Positions 7,615-15,846 of a DNA stretch of 64,000 nucleotides are shown one piece after another. How positions within the stretch are numbered: position 1 is the stretch's first letter; the number at the start of each line of letters is the position of its first letter. Both the position numbers and the translations under genes were made by a program. The DNA comes from DATLLN01 sp963797175 (GTDB lineage Bacteria; Actinomycetota; Thermoleophilia; Gaiellales; JAICJC01), in assembly GCA_963797175.1 (NCBI GenBank), contig CAWCOL010000005.1:806001-870000 (forward strand), written 5' to 3'. A model generated the notes under the pieces. It searched no databases. It was not told where the DNA came from and saw only the letters and a list, made by a program, of their open reading frames with translations.

Positions 7615-8280
7615 ATGTTCGAGAGGCTGATCCACAGCCGTCCGCGGCGGCGCGGCACGGCGGCGATCGTGGTGGTCGCGTTCGGGATCGCCGCCTCGGC
7701 GGCGTTCGCGGCCGCCGGCGGCCCGTCGGCGAAGGTGTCGTCCACCACGTTCTCGATGTTCCCCAACACGGCGTTCGTGTCGTGCCTGGCCAAGCCGGGC
7801 AAGACACCGAAGGCGACCGTGACGGTGACGCGGGGGAAGCTGAACGACACGCTCAAGCTTGACCTGAAGAACTTCAAGCCGAATCTGGCCTTCGACCTGT
7901 TCACGGTCGAGCGGAGCAACCAGAAGGCGAACGGCAACCCGGTCTCCGGGTTCACCGACTTCGGGCTCGCCTGGTACCAGTCCGACATCGAGGTCGACTC
8001 GACCGGCCAGTCGGAGACGACGATCCGGACGATCCTGCTCGATCAGATCTTCGGCTTCGACGCGGGCACCGCGCTGCCGCCGACGAACACGTTCCACGTC
8101 GGCTTCTGGTTCAACGACCCGGCCGACGCCGCCGCCTGCGGCTTCACCGGCACGACGCCGTTCAACGGCGAGCACAACGCCGGCCCGCTGGCGTTCATCA
8201 CGCGGCCGGACAAGACCACGGGGCTGGGGCCGCTGTGCACCGACCCCACGTCCACCTCACCCGCGACCTGCAACCCGTAG
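7615..8280 (+). CDS. secreted protein of unknown function
   Basis: A 221-residue protein with an Arg-rich n-region, a hydrophobic core and an Ala-rich cleavage zone (RRRGTAAIVVVAFGIAASAAFAAAG), so it is exported. The mature part is predicted beta-rich, with a few Cys (near residues 60, 170 and 210) that could pair outside the cell. I do not recognise a family. The start at 7615 has GGGAGG 4 nt upstream. A convergent hairpin at 8294-8324 separates it from the solute-binding protein gene. Confidence 0.7.
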   Translation: MFERLIHSRPRRRGTAAIVVVAFGIAASAAFAAAGGPSAKVSSTTFSMFPNTAFVSCLAKPGKTPKATVTVTRGKLNDTLKLDLKNFKPNLAFDLFTVERSNQKANGNPVSGFTDFGLAWYQSDIEVDSTGQSETTIRTILLDQIFGFDAGTALPPTNTFHVGFWFNDPADAAACGFTGTTPFNGEHNAGPLAFITRPDKTTGLGPLCTDPTSTSPATCNP

Positions 8281-8293
8281 CCTCGCGATCCCT

Positions 8294-8324
8294 GTGCCGG
8301 CCCTCCCGCTCGGAGAGCCGGCAC
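8294..8324. terminator. bidirectional terminator-like hairpin
   Basis: Perfect 8 bp arms, GTGCCGGC and GCCGGCAC, with an inner CTC/GAG pairing, lie between two convergent genes. There is no T-tract, which is usual for high-GC intrinsic terminators. The role is inferred from position. Confidence 0.5.
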
Positions 8325-8328
8325 GGAG

Positions 8329-9972
8329 TCAGTGTGAGAGCCACATCGAGGGGAGCAGCTCGAAGTACGTCCCGGTGAACACGAGGCCGTGCAGCTTCGC
8401 CGAGGCGAACTTCGCCTCCTCGAGGTGCAGGAACGGCGCCCAGCCGGCGTCGTTCTGCATGAACGTGTTGTCGATCTTGGCCCAGGCCGCGTCGCGCTGG
8501 GCACCCAGCGGCAGCTGCTTCGTGCGGTCGATCATCGCATTCAGCGCCGGGTCGTCGGTGTTCGACACGTCGTTGTTGCCGACGTTGACGATGTGCTCGC
8601 CGTTGAGCAGCGTGTCGATGAAGTCCTCGCCCTCGGGGTAGTCCTGGTCGAAGTGGTTGAACGCGATCTGCGGGTCGCCGGACTGGGTCAGCAGCGTGTC
8701 CCAGTAGACCGAGTCGTCCACGGTCTTGACGCCGGTCACGTGTAGCCCGATCGCGCCCAGCACCCCGGCCAGGTACTGCGCGGCCTTCGGGGCCGGGTCG
8801 GCGTTGGTCGTCCAGATCTGCACCGGCGCGCCCTTGGCACCCGCCTGCTGCACCAGCTGCTTGGCCTTGTCCACGTTCAGCGGGTAGAGGTTCGGCTCGT
8901 GGTAGGCCGCGCCGAAGCTGGGCGGCACCACCGTCTCGGTCGGCGTGCCCTGGCCGCCGAAGATCTTGACCAGCGCGCTGCGGTCGATCGCGTAGTTCAC
9001 CGCCTGGCGGACGGCGAGCTTGTCGAACGGCGGCTTGCGCTCGTTCATGGAGAAGTACGTGTCGTTGTTGCGCGGGTAGAGGTGCACCTGGGACGCGTAG
9101 CGCGCCTTCAGCTCGCTCAGCCGGTCGGTCGGCACCGCCTCCATGTACCAGTCCAGCTGCCCATCCAGCGTCTCGTTGACGGCCTGCTCCGGCGTCACGC
9201 CGATGGTGACGTCCACCCCGTTCAGATGGCCGTTCGGCGAGTTCGGCGACCACTGCTTGAAGGACGGGTTGCGCTTCAGCACGATCGACTGGTGCGGCAC
9301 GTAGGAGGCGATCTCGTACGGGCCGGTCGCCACCCGCCACGCATCGTCGGTCGAGATGTCCTTGTACGGCGTCCCCTTCGGCATCGCGAACGCGAAGGGC
9401 ATCGCCATGATGTCCAGGAACGCGCCGTCCGGGTGCGTCAGGTGGAACGCGATCGTCATCGCCTTGTCGTCCGCGACGATCCCCGAGATGTGGGCCGCCT
9501 TGTGCGCCGCGTAGGCGTCCGCACCCACGATCGAGGTGTAGAAGCCGACGCCGGGCGAGCCGATGTGGAACAGCCGCTCGATCGCGTACTGGAAGTCTGA
9601 CGGCTTCACCTCGCGGCTGACCGGCGCCGAGAACATGATCCCCGGCTTCAGGTGGAACGTGTACGTGCGGCCGCCGTCGGTCAGCGCCGGCATCGACGTC
9701 GCCATGTCCGGCACGACCTGCGAGCCGGCCGACCCGGCCGCCTTGCGGAAGGTCACCAGCCCGTTGTTGGTCGCCTCCAGGATCTCCCAGCCCTCCACCG
9801 CGTAGGACAGCCCGGTGTCCAGGTGGTCGGGGTTGTCGGGGATGCCTGCGCGGAGCGTCCCGCCGTTGACCGGCGTCTGCGACCCGCTCGAGCCGCCGGA
9901 GCTCGCGCTCCCGGAGGAGCAGCCGGACGCGGCCACGGCGACGAGCAGGCAGGTGGTCAGCGCACGGCGCAT
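8329..9972 (-). CDS. family 5 (peptide/nickel-type) ABC solute-binding lipoprotein
   Basis: A 547-residue extracytoplasmic binding protein. The signal peptide ends in a lipobox (AASGC), followed by a Ser/Gly linker, so it is lipid-anchored. The mature part has the SBP_bac_5 order: GGTLRAGIPDNPDHLDTG near the N-terminus, YTFHLKPGIMFS, VTGPYEIASYVP-like and FDKLAVRQAVNYAIDR segments. It would deliver oligopeptides or similar solutes to a permease. No permease or ATPase gene lies nearby, so its transporter is encoded elsewhere. ATG 9972 is chosen over the GTG 12 nt upstream because TGAGGA then forms an SD. Confidence 0.88.
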   Translation of the reverse strand: MRRALTTCLLVAVAASGCSSGSASSGGSSGSQTPVNGGTLRAGIPDNPDHLDTGLSYAVEGWEILEATNNGLVTFRKAAGSAGSQVVPDMATSMPALTDGGRTYTFHLKPGIMFSAPVSREVKPSDFQYAIERLFHIGSPGVGFYTSIVGADAYAAHKAAHISGIVADDKAMTIAFHLTHPDGAFLDIMAMPFAFAMPKGTPYKDISTDDAWRVATGPYEIASYVPHQSIVLKRNPSFKQWSPNSPNGHLNGVDVTIGVTPEQAVNETLDGQLDWYMEAVPTDRLSELKARYASQVHLYPRNNDTYFSMNERKPPFDKLAVRQAVNYAIDRSALVKIFGGQGTPTETVVPPSFGAAYHEPNLYPLNVDKAKQLVQQAGAKGAPVQIWTTNADPAPKAAQYLAGVLGAIGLHVTGVKTVDDSVYWDTLLTQSGDPQIAFNHFDQDYPEGEDFIDTLLNGEHIVNVGNNDVSNTDDPALNAMIDRTKQLPLGAQRDAAWAKIDNTFMQNDAGWAPFLHLEEAKFASAKLHGLVFTGTYFELLPSMWLSH

Positions 9973-10029
9973 GGCAGTCCTCACTTCCGATCCGGCGGGG
10001 GAGGCAGACGATACCGTGTGCGGTCTCGC

Positions 10030-10059
10030 TTGACGCCCGGAGGCGCGAGGGCGTAGCGT
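10030..10059 (+). promoter_or_regulatory. promoter of the citryl-CoA lyase-like cluster
   Basis: TTGACG (10030-10035) and TAGCGT (10054-10059), with an 18 bp spacer, precede the ATG at 10068 by 8 nt. Transcription would begin at or next to the start codon, giving a leaderless message. Confidence 0.6.
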
Positions 10060-10067
10060 CGGGACCG

Positions 10068-10865
10068 ATGCCGGCCAGGATCGGGAGGGCGACGGAGCCC
10101 GTCAGTCACATCTGCCAGGCCTACCCCGACCGGGTCGAGGTGCGCGGACGCGACCTCACGGGCGACGTGATGGGCCGGCTCAGCTTCACCGCCTACTTCC
10201 ACCTGCTGCTGACCGGCAACGAGCCGACCGAGCAGCAGCTCTTCTTCCTCGACCTGCTGCTGGTCGCGATCGCCGAGCACGGGATGATGCCGACCAACGT
10301 CGCCGCGCGGATGACGCTGGCCGCCGACCCGGGCTCGCTCCAGGGCGCCGTCGCCGCGGGGATCCTCGGCTGTGGGCCCGTCGTGCTGGGCACCGCCGAG
10401 TCGTGCGCCGGGCTGCTGGCGGCGGCGCAGTCGCGAGTCGCGGCGGGCGAGGACGCGGCGGCCGTGACCACGGACATGGCGGGTGCGATCCGGGCCGCCG
10501 GCGGAAAGGCGCCAGGCTTCGGGCACCCCGTCCACCGCCCGCTCGACCCGCGCGCCGAGCGGATCCTGGAACTGGCCGACGAGCGGGGCGCGTCCGGCCC
10601 CCACGTCGCACTCGCCCGCAGCTTCCGCGAGGCCGTCGCCGATGCGTGGGGGCGTCCGCTGACGATGAACGTGTCGATGCCGATCGCAGCCGTGATGCTC
10701 GACCTCGGCTTCGACCCGGCCGCCGTCAAGGCGGTGCCGCTGCTGGCCCGCACGGGCGGCCTGCTGGCACACCTGGCGGAGGAGCGGGAGCTCCCGGTCG
10801 GCTTCCTGATGGCGGGCCACGCCGAGGAGGCGATCACGTACGAACGCGAGCCGGACGGGCCCTGA
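10068..10865 (+). CDS. citrate-synthase superfamily lyase (citryl-CoA lyase-like)
   Basis: A 265-residue short citrate-synthase-fold enzyme of the group commonly annotated as citryl-CoA lyase, expected to make or break a C-C bond next to a CoA thioester. GFGHPVHRPLDPRAERI (about 147-163) holds the second catalytic His and the CoA-binding turn. The first catalytic His region (normally ALHGG) reads GCGPVVLG, and the catalytic Asp region (normally NVD) reads NVS, so two of the three classic residues are replaced. It may therefore catalyse a different reaction. It starts a four-gene cluster; its TGA shares one base with the next ATG. Confidence 0.72.
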   Translation: MPARIGRATEPVSHICQAYPDRVEVRGRDLTGDVMGRLSFTAYFHLLLTGNEPTEQQLFFLDLLLVAIAEHGMMPTNVAARMTLAADPGSLQGAVAAGILGCGPVVLGTAESCAGLLAAAQSRVAAGEDAAAVTTDMAGAIRAAGGKAPGFGHPVHRPLDPRAERILELADERGASGPHVALARSFREAVADAWGRPLTMNVSMPIAAVMLDLGFDPAAVKAVPLLARTGGLLAHLAEERELPVGFLMAGHAEEAITYEREPDGP

Positions 10866-12166
10866 TGCTCGACCCGGACGTCGAGGCCCGGCCCTGGGAT
10901 GAGCAGCTGGAGCTCGACGACGCGAGCTACCGCACGCAGCTCGCCTATCTGCTCGAGCGCTCGGCGTTCTACCGCGAGAAGCTCCGCGCGACCGGTGTCG
11001 CCTCGACCGACGACGCCGGCGGCCTGGACGGGATCGTCCGCCTGCCGCTCACCGAGAAGGCCGAGATCCGCGCGTCGTGCACGCCGGAGAACCCGATCGG
11101 CTCGCACCTCTGCGCCGCGCCCGGCGAGATCGTCCGCATCTACTCGACCAGCGGGACGACGGGCACGCCCAGCTACATCCCGCTGACCGAGCGCGACCTC
11201 GACAACTGGGTGAGGGGCTCGGCGCGGAGCTACGCGGCGTCCGGCGTCGAGGCCGGCCAGCGGATCGTCTCCACGTACAACGCCGGCCCGTTTGTCGCCG
11301 GCGCCGCGCTGGCCTCGTTCGACCGGATCGGGCTCTGCCACATCCCCGTCGGCACGGGCAACACCGAGCGGCTGATGAAGGCGATCGACCTGCTGCGGCC
11401 CGAGGCCGCCGTGCTGACGCCCTCATACGCCGCGTACCTGGTCGAGTGGGCCGCCGGCCGCGGCATCGACCTGGCCGGGTCGAGCGTGCGGCGCGTGCTG
11501 GTCGCCGGCGAGCCGGGCGGCGGCGAGCCGGCCTTCCGCGCGCGGCTCGAGCAGGGCTGGGGCGCGAGCGTGACCGAGGCGATGGGCATCGGCGACATCG
11601 GCGTCTCGCTGTGGGGCGAGTGCGAGCAGCGCAACGGCATGCACCTGGGCGCCCGCGGGTTCGTCCACCCGGAGCTGATCGATCCGGAGACGGGCGCCTC
11701 GGTCCCGCTGGCCGACGGTGCCACCGGCGAGCTGGTGCTGACCCACCTGCGCCACCGGGCCGCCCCGCTGCTGCGGTTCCGCACGCGCGACCACGTCCAC
11801 GTCCGCACCGGGACGTGCGCCTGCGGCCGTACCGGGCCACGCCTGCGGTGCATCGGCCGCACCGACGACATGCTGATCGTGCGCGGCGTCAACGTCTTCC
11901 CGTCCGCCCTGCGCGAGGTGGTCGGCACGTTCGCCCCCAGGGTCAGCGGCCACATCCTCGTCCGCCCTCAGGCGGACGGCGTAAAGCAGGATCCGCCGCT
12001 GCCGGTCAGCGTCGAGCTCGCCCGCGACGTGGAGCCCGACGAGGCGATGGCCGAGGCGATCCGGGCGAGCGTCCGCGACCTGCTGATCGTCCAGACGCGC
12101 ATCGACCTGGTGCCATGGGGGACACTCCAGCGCAGCGAGTACAAGTCGAAGCTGGTCGAGCACTGA
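10865..12166 (+). CDS. phenylacetate-CoA ligase family acyl-adenylating enzyme
   Basis: A 433-residue AMP-forming acid-CoA ligase of the PaaK family. The P-loop-like motif YSTSGTTGTPSYIPLT (about 95-110) and the C-terminal GRTDDMLIVRGVNVFPS (about 335-351) are both diagnostic. It should convert an aromatic or other carboxylic acid to its acyl-CoA with ATP. Two CxCG-like cysteines (TCACGRTGPR) match the PaaK zinc-like knuckle. The start overlaps the previous stop by one base (TGATG), so the two proteins are co-translated. The substrate is unknown, but the neighbours point to a catabolic route. Confidence 0.87.
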   Translation: MLDPDVEARPWDEQLELDDASYRTQLAYLLERSAFYREKLRATGVASTDDAGGLDGIVRLPLTEKAEIRASCTPENPIGSHLCAAPGEIVRIYSTSGTTGTPSYIPLTERDLDNWVRGSARSYAASGVEAGQRIVSTYNAGPFVAGAALASFDRIGLCHIPVGTGNTERLMKAIDLLRPEAAVLTPSYAAYLVEWAAGRGIDLAGSSVRRVLVAGEPGGGEPAFRARLEQGWGASVTEAMGIGDIGVSLWGECEQRNGMHLGARGFVHPELIDPETGASVPLADGATGELVLTHLRHRAAPLLRFRTRDHVHVRTGTCACGRTGPRLRCIGRTDDMLIVRGVNVFPSALREVVGTFAPRVSGHILVRPQADGVKQDPPLPVSVELARDVEPDEAMAEAIRASVRDLLIVQTRIDLVPWGTLQRSEYKSKLVEH

Positions 12167-12188
12167 TTGATACGTGAAGGAGGCGGCG

Positions 12189-12770
12189 TTGCGGAAGCTC
12201 CAGAGCCAGGGCGTGCACCACATCACGATCACCGGCGCGAACCGGGCGACGGCGATCGACTTCTGGGAGGGCGTGCTGGGCATGCCGTTCGTGTTCGAGC
12301 AGCCCAACCTCGACAACCAGAACGAGAGCCATCTCTACTTCGACCCGGGCGACGGCCGGCTGATCACCGTCTTCACGAACGAGGAGCGGGTGCCCGACCC
12401 GACGCGCACGCCGATGGACCCGGGCTGCGTCCACCACCTCGCCTTCTCACTGTCGCAGGCGACGTTCCACCAGGCGGTCGAGCGGCTCGAGGAGCGCGGC
12501 ATCGAGCACAGCGGCGTGAAGGATCGCGGGTTCATGGACTCGATCTACTTCACCGACCCGCTCGGGCTGCTGATCGAGCTCGCGTCCTACCGGTTCGAGC
12601 CGCCGTTCGGCTACACGCACTCGGACGTGCTGCTGGAGGCGCACAAGCTGCGCGTCAAGCGCGGCGACTACAACATCGACCGGGCGCACCTCGCCGACGC
12701 GATCGAACTGATGGTGCTGCGCTCGCGTCCCTCGCTGTCCGAGGACCGAACCGCGAAGAACCCGTACTGA
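12189..12770 (+). CDS. VOC-superfamily (glyoxalase/extradiol dioxygenase-like) protein
   Basis: A 193-residue protein with paired beta-alpha-beta-beta-beta modules. Likely metal ligands are His in GVHHITI (about residue 9), His in CVHHLAFS (about 78) and Glu in LLIELASY (about 130), which is the His-His-Glu facial triad of type I extradiol dioxygenases and some isomerases. Ring cleavage is therefore plausible but unproven. TTG at 12189 is chosen over the GTG at 12174 because AAGGAGG (12177-12183) sits 5 nt before it and would lie inside the longer reading. It follows the CoA ligase by 22 bp. Confidence 0.78.
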   Translation: MRKLQSQGVHHITITGANRATAIDFWEGVLGMPFVFEQPNLDNQNESHLYFDPGDGRLITVFTNEERVPDPTRTPMDPGCVHHLAFSLSQATFHQAVERLEERGIEHSGVKDRGFMDSIYFTDPLGLLIELASYRFEPPFGYTHSDVLLEAHKLRVKRGDYNIDRAHLADAIELMVLRSRPSLSEDRTAKNPY

Positions 12771-12802
12771 CCACCCTCGCGAGCACCCGACCGGAGGAAC
12801 CC

Positions 12803-13492
12803 ATGTCCGACATCACGCTGAACATCCTCAAGCCGAGCGTGAACAACCTGACCGTCCGCATCTTCGTCCGCGCCGCCGGCCTCGACTTCGAGGAGGTGGA
12901 CGTGTGGGGCAAGACCGGCGAGCCCGGCTTCCTGGCGAAGGATCCCGCGCACCTGACGCCGATGATCGAGCACAGCGGGCTCGACCGCGGATCGCTGTGG
13001 GAGAGCTGCGCGATCATGCAGTACCTGTGCAACACGCACGGTCTCGACCAGTTCTACCCGGCCGACCCGGGCAAGCGGGCGATGGTGGACAGCGCGATGT
13101 TCTACCTGATCGGCACCCTGTACCCGTTGCTCGCCCGGGCAACGTATCCGGCGCTCTCCTTCCCCCAGTACGCGGGCGAGGTGGGCACGTCCGAGGCGGA
13201 CGACGAGATGAAGGCGACGGCCCAGCAGGCCGCGGCCGGCGCGATCGCCGAGCCGCTCGACGTCTACCGCGCGTTCTTCCTGGACGGCAAGCGGTTCATC
13301 GGCGGCGAGTCGCCGTCGATCGCCGACATCCGGCTGGCCGCGAGCCTCGAGTTCCTGCGCGCGATCGACTACCCGTTCCCGGCGTGGGCCGAGGAGTACA
13401 TGAGCGCGATGGAGGAGGCCCTGGGCGACGCGTACGCCGAGCCCGCCGCGGACGTGCGCGGCTACATCGCCTACGTCCACTCGCAGGCGTAG
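12803..13492 (+). CDS. glutathione S-transferase family protein
   Basis: A 229-residue protein with an N-terminal thioredoxin-like domain (about 1-80, including LTPMIEH with the conserved cis-Pro and WESCAIMQYL, the glutathione-binding Glu-Ser pair) and an all-helical C-terminal domain with the GGESPSIADIRLAASLEF hydrophobic staple. GST-fold enzymes can act as maleylpyruvate or maleylacetoacetate isomerases after ring cleavage, which would fit the VOC neighbour. Actinobacteria usually lack glutathione, so the thiol cofactor is open. SD GGAGGA lies 5 nt before ATG. Confidence 0.85.
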   Translation: MSDITLNILKPSVNNLTVRIFVRAAGLDFEEVDVWGKTGEPGFLAKDPAHLTPMIEHSGLDRGSLWESCAIMQYLCNTHGLDQFYPADPGKRAMVDSAMFYLIGTLYPLLARATYPALSFPQYAGEVGTSEADDEMKATAQQAAAGAIAEPLDVYRAFFLDGKRFIGGESPSIADIRLAASLEFLRAIDYPFPAWAEEYMSAMEEALGDAYAEPAADVRGYIAYVHSQA

Positions 13493-13504
13493 CCCCGAGC
13501 GGGG

Positions 13505-13567
13505 CCCGGTACGGGGTCTGGCACCGTGCCGGGCCCCACTCACCGCCGATCCGGCGTTTCGTGACGA
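13505..13567. repeat. REP-like palindromic repeat, copy 1
   Basis: A 63 bp unit whose core GGGGTCTGGCACCGTGCCGGGCCCC (13513-13537) is a near-palindrome, followed by a conserved tail GATCCGGCGTTTCGTGACGA. An overlapping stem pairs 13501-13514 with 13524-13537. It is about 89% identical to the copy 130 bp downstream. Confidence 0.85.
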
Positions 13568-13634
13568 TCCAGGGTGGAAGGCGTGACCATTCCAGCCGGC
13601 CGAGAGTCGCTCAACCAGGCGGATCGGGAGGGTG

Positions 13635-13697
13635 TCCGGTACGGGGTCTGGCACCGTGCCAGACCCCCATCACAGCCGATCCGGCGTTCCGTGACGA
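13635..13697. repeat. REP-like palindromic repeat, copy 2
   Basis: The second 63 bp unit. Its core (13643-13667) is a perfect palindrome, GGGGTCTGGCA / TGCCAGACCCC with a CCG loop, followed by the same GCCGATCCGGCGTT tail as copy 1. Confidence 0.85.
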
Positions 13698-13750
13698 AGA
13701 AGCGCCGAAGACGTGCCACAACCGTCAGGAGCCAACCTGCGAGACCCGGC

Positions 13751-13836
13751 GGTCAGGCTCCGTGCCTGGCTCCGGTTCGACCACCACCCGAGCACCGACC
13801 CGGAACCGTGTCGGTGCCAGGAATCGGTGCCTGACC
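13751..13836. repeat. large imperfect hairpin related to REP elements
   Basis: GGTCAGGCTCCG at the left pairs 11 of 12 with CGGTGCCTGACC at the right end, and inner GGTGCCAGG / CCTGGC segments give further stem. The wording TGCCTGACC and GTGCCAGG recalls REP elements associated with tyrosine transposases (RAYT). Confidence 0.5.
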
Positions 13837-13895
13837 CTCCAGGGTAGGACAGGGTGGCCGACGGTCAGGAGCTCAACACCGGCCCGGGGACAGGC

Positions 13896-14864
13896 CTACG
13901 CGCCGCAGACGACCGCGGGCAGCGTCGCCGGCGGAGGCAGCCAGGCCGTGTGGGTCAACCCCAGCACGCTGTAGCGCAGACGCACGGGCCCGACCGACGA
14001 GAGCCGCGCCGCAGCCCCGCCGGTGCACATGCGCGCGTGGATGACCACGGTGACGACGCCGGCCTGGCCCGCGGCGAGGTGCATCGGCCCGACGCCGGTG
14101 CGGACGGCGGTGAGCAGCTCGCCGCGCGTCTGCGCCGTCACGTCCACGATCCGCATCGGCAGGTAGGAGCCGTTGCGGATGTCGATCCTGACCGCCAGGT
14201 CGCGATGGCCGTTGAGCCGGCGCTCGAACCGCCACATCGGCATGGGCGCGGCGGGTCGCAGCGCGAAGCCGGTGCCGGCATTGCCGGCCCACGGGTCGGA
14301 CAGCGCCGCATGTGAGATCGCAACCGGCACCGTCGCCAGCCCGAGCAGCGCGACGACGACGGCGACGATGCCCAGCCGCCGCGTCGGACGCCACGGGCGG
14401 CGCTCCGTCGCCATGTGCCGGAACGCGACGACCGCCGCCCCGATCAGCAGCAGCGACCAGATCGCGGAGTCCGACCAGCCGCCGACGAACGGCCGCGGGA
14501 ACCCGAACGGGTAGCCGCCAACCAGCAGCACGACCAGTGGCGCGGCGATCCCCATCCACGAGCCCGTGACCAGGGCGAACACGCGGGTCATCGTCATCGC
14601 ACACAGCACCCAGACGATCACCAGCTCGGCGACGGTGAGCAGCGCCCACCACGAGCCGCCGAAGTGCGTGTCGATCCCGCCCGGGTGCCGTTCGATCCAG
14701 GGACGGCCGCCGAGGGCGACCAGCAGGCCCCAGGCGAGCAGCAGCGCAGGGATGCTCACCGCCACCATGGCCAGCACGGCCGCAACCGTGCCCGCAAGCG
14801 AGCGGAGCCACCCTGGGCGCGCCGCCTGCTCGCGTACCCGGACAGACGTGGCGACCGATTCCAC
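13896..14864 (-). CDS. multi-pass membrane protein of unknown function
   Basis: A 322-residue protein with about five to six hydrophobic spans in the first 185 residues (around 22-45, 70-90, 97-117, 130-150 and 160-180), then a soluble C-terminal region of about 140 residues with a beta-rich, immunoglobulin-like look (RNGSYLPMRIVDVTAQ, GVVTVVIHARMC). I do not recognise it. Two Cys near the C-terminus may pair outside the membrane. GTG at 14864 lies 6 nt after TAGTCT (14871-14876, minus strand), with no SD. Confidence 0.65.
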   Translation of the reverse strand: MESVATSVRVREQAARPGWLRSLAGTVAAVLAMVAVSIPALLLAWGLLVALGGRPWIERHPGGIDTHFGGSWWALLTVAELVIVWVLCAMTMTRVFALVTGSWMGIAAPLVVLLVGGYPFGFPRPFVGGWSDSAIWSLLLIGAAVVAFRHMATERRPWRPTRRLGIVAVVVALLGLATVPVAISHAALSDPWAGNAGTGFALRPAAPMPMWRFERRLNGHRDLAVRIDIRNGSYLPMRIVDVTAQTRGELLTAVRTGVGPMHLAAGQAGVVTVVIHARMCTGGAAARLSSVGPVRLRYSVLGLTHTAWLPPPATLPAVVCGA

Positions 14865-14917
14865 CGCGAAAGACTACGCCCACACTGTGGATCGCTGCAA
14901 CCGGGATCCGGGCGCGG

Positions 14918-15553
14918 TCAGGGCGGCGGCGCCGTCGCCGTCGGGTGCAGGAGAGGCACCACCGGCGTGCGCGGCTCGCGCAGGAGCCCGACCAGCGTGG
15001 GCGGCGTCAGCAGCGTCGCCGACCCGCCAGGCCGCCGGACGCGGTCGGTGTAGCCCGCCGCCGTCCAGCGCAGCAGCTCGCCGCCGCGGACCAGCCACGG
15101 CTCGCCATCACGGAGGACGAACGCGCCGTCGGGCAGGTCGGCCATCGCCGCGTCGTGCAGGCGCCGGCCGCCGCCGGTGCCGGGCCGGCGACGCTCCGCC
15201 TCCAGCCGCACGTCGATCGCGTCGGCGCCGCGCAGCCCCGGGTCGAGCCGGGAGACGAGGCCGAGGAAGACGTCGTAGTCGGGGCGCCGGCACAGCGCGC
15301 AGGGACGGTGGCCGGCCGCCAGCGCCGTCGCCTCGTCCAGGAAGAAGAGCCCCGTGTACCGCCCCGGCCGGAACTGCGGCGTGCGGTACCAGCCGCGGTA
15401 CTCGAGCCGGCAGGCGATCCACCGCCGCGTCGGATACCGCGCCCGGATCCGCCCCCGGTCGTCGTGGATGCACCCGCGGTTGCCGTAGACGAGGCCGCGG
15501 GCCGGATCGGCGATCAGCTCGCCGAGCGGCGTGACGCGGTTCTGGAGCGGCAT
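14918..15553 (-). CDS. conserved hypothetical protein (MPLQNRVTP family)
   Basis: A 211-residue protein that begins MPLQNRVTPLGELIADPARG and contains GNRGCIHDDRGRIR, RWIACRLEYRGW, YTGLFFLDEATALAAGHRP and CALCRRPDYDVF. I recall this N-terminal block as a widely conserved uncharacterised bacterial family. Four Cys, including the CALC pair, and several His suggest metal binding. No catalytic role can be assigned. Start 15553 is preferred because it matches the family start and lies 6 nt after TACGCT (15560-15565, minus strand). Confidence 0.7.
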   Translation of the reverse strand: MPLQNRVTPLGELIADPARGLVYGNRGCIHDDRGRIRARYPTRRWIACRLEYRGWYRTPQFRPGRYTGLFFLDEATALAAGHRPCALCRRPDYDVFLGLVSRLDPGLRGADAIDVRLEAERRRPGTGGGRRLHDAAMADLPDGAFVLRDGEPWLVRGGELLRWTAAGYTDRVRRPGGSATLLTPPTLVGLLREPRTPVVPLLHPTATAPPP

Positions 15554-15846
15554 CCGGTCAGCGTACCGGTGGCAGCCGGCATCGGCGGACCCGGGGCGAG
15601 CCGGCGGAAAGGACGAATCGCCGGAGCTCGCCACCGGGCCGTGCCGGGGTGACCGGCTCCTGGACGCAGAGCGACCCGACATCGGAGCGCCGACGCCCAC
15701 GGGACTCCCAGGATCGGCGCAGCGGCCGGCGGGGAATCCACGTCCGGGCGCGCCGCGGCGCTGCCGATGTCGCGGAGCCGATGTCCCCACCAGGGTACGG
15801 GCGTCCGCGACAATGCACCACCCGCACCCGACACGAGGAGCCCACG

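Larger units (their letters stand above)
13493..13895. other. 403 bp convergent intergenic region filled with hairpin repeats
   Basis: This is the longest gene-free stretch of the window, between the GST gene and a membrane protein gene on the other strand. It holds two copies of a 63 bp repeat and one larger imperfect hairpin, described separately. The short reading frames through it follow the repeats and show no coding signature. No transposase gene is present. Confidence 0.75.

Noticed and set aside
12174..12188. GTG at 12174 as start of the VOC gene
   Set aside because: It would place the strong AAGGAGG SD inside the coding region; the TTG at 12189 is correctly spaced from it.
13505..13697. 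CRISPR array from the two 63 bp repeats
   Set aside because: Only two imperfect copies with a 130 bp period, no uniform spacers and no cas genes.
13574..13834. An 86-codon frame through the 13.5 kb repeats
   Set aside because: It follows the palindromic repeats, changes composition along its length and has no SD or -10.
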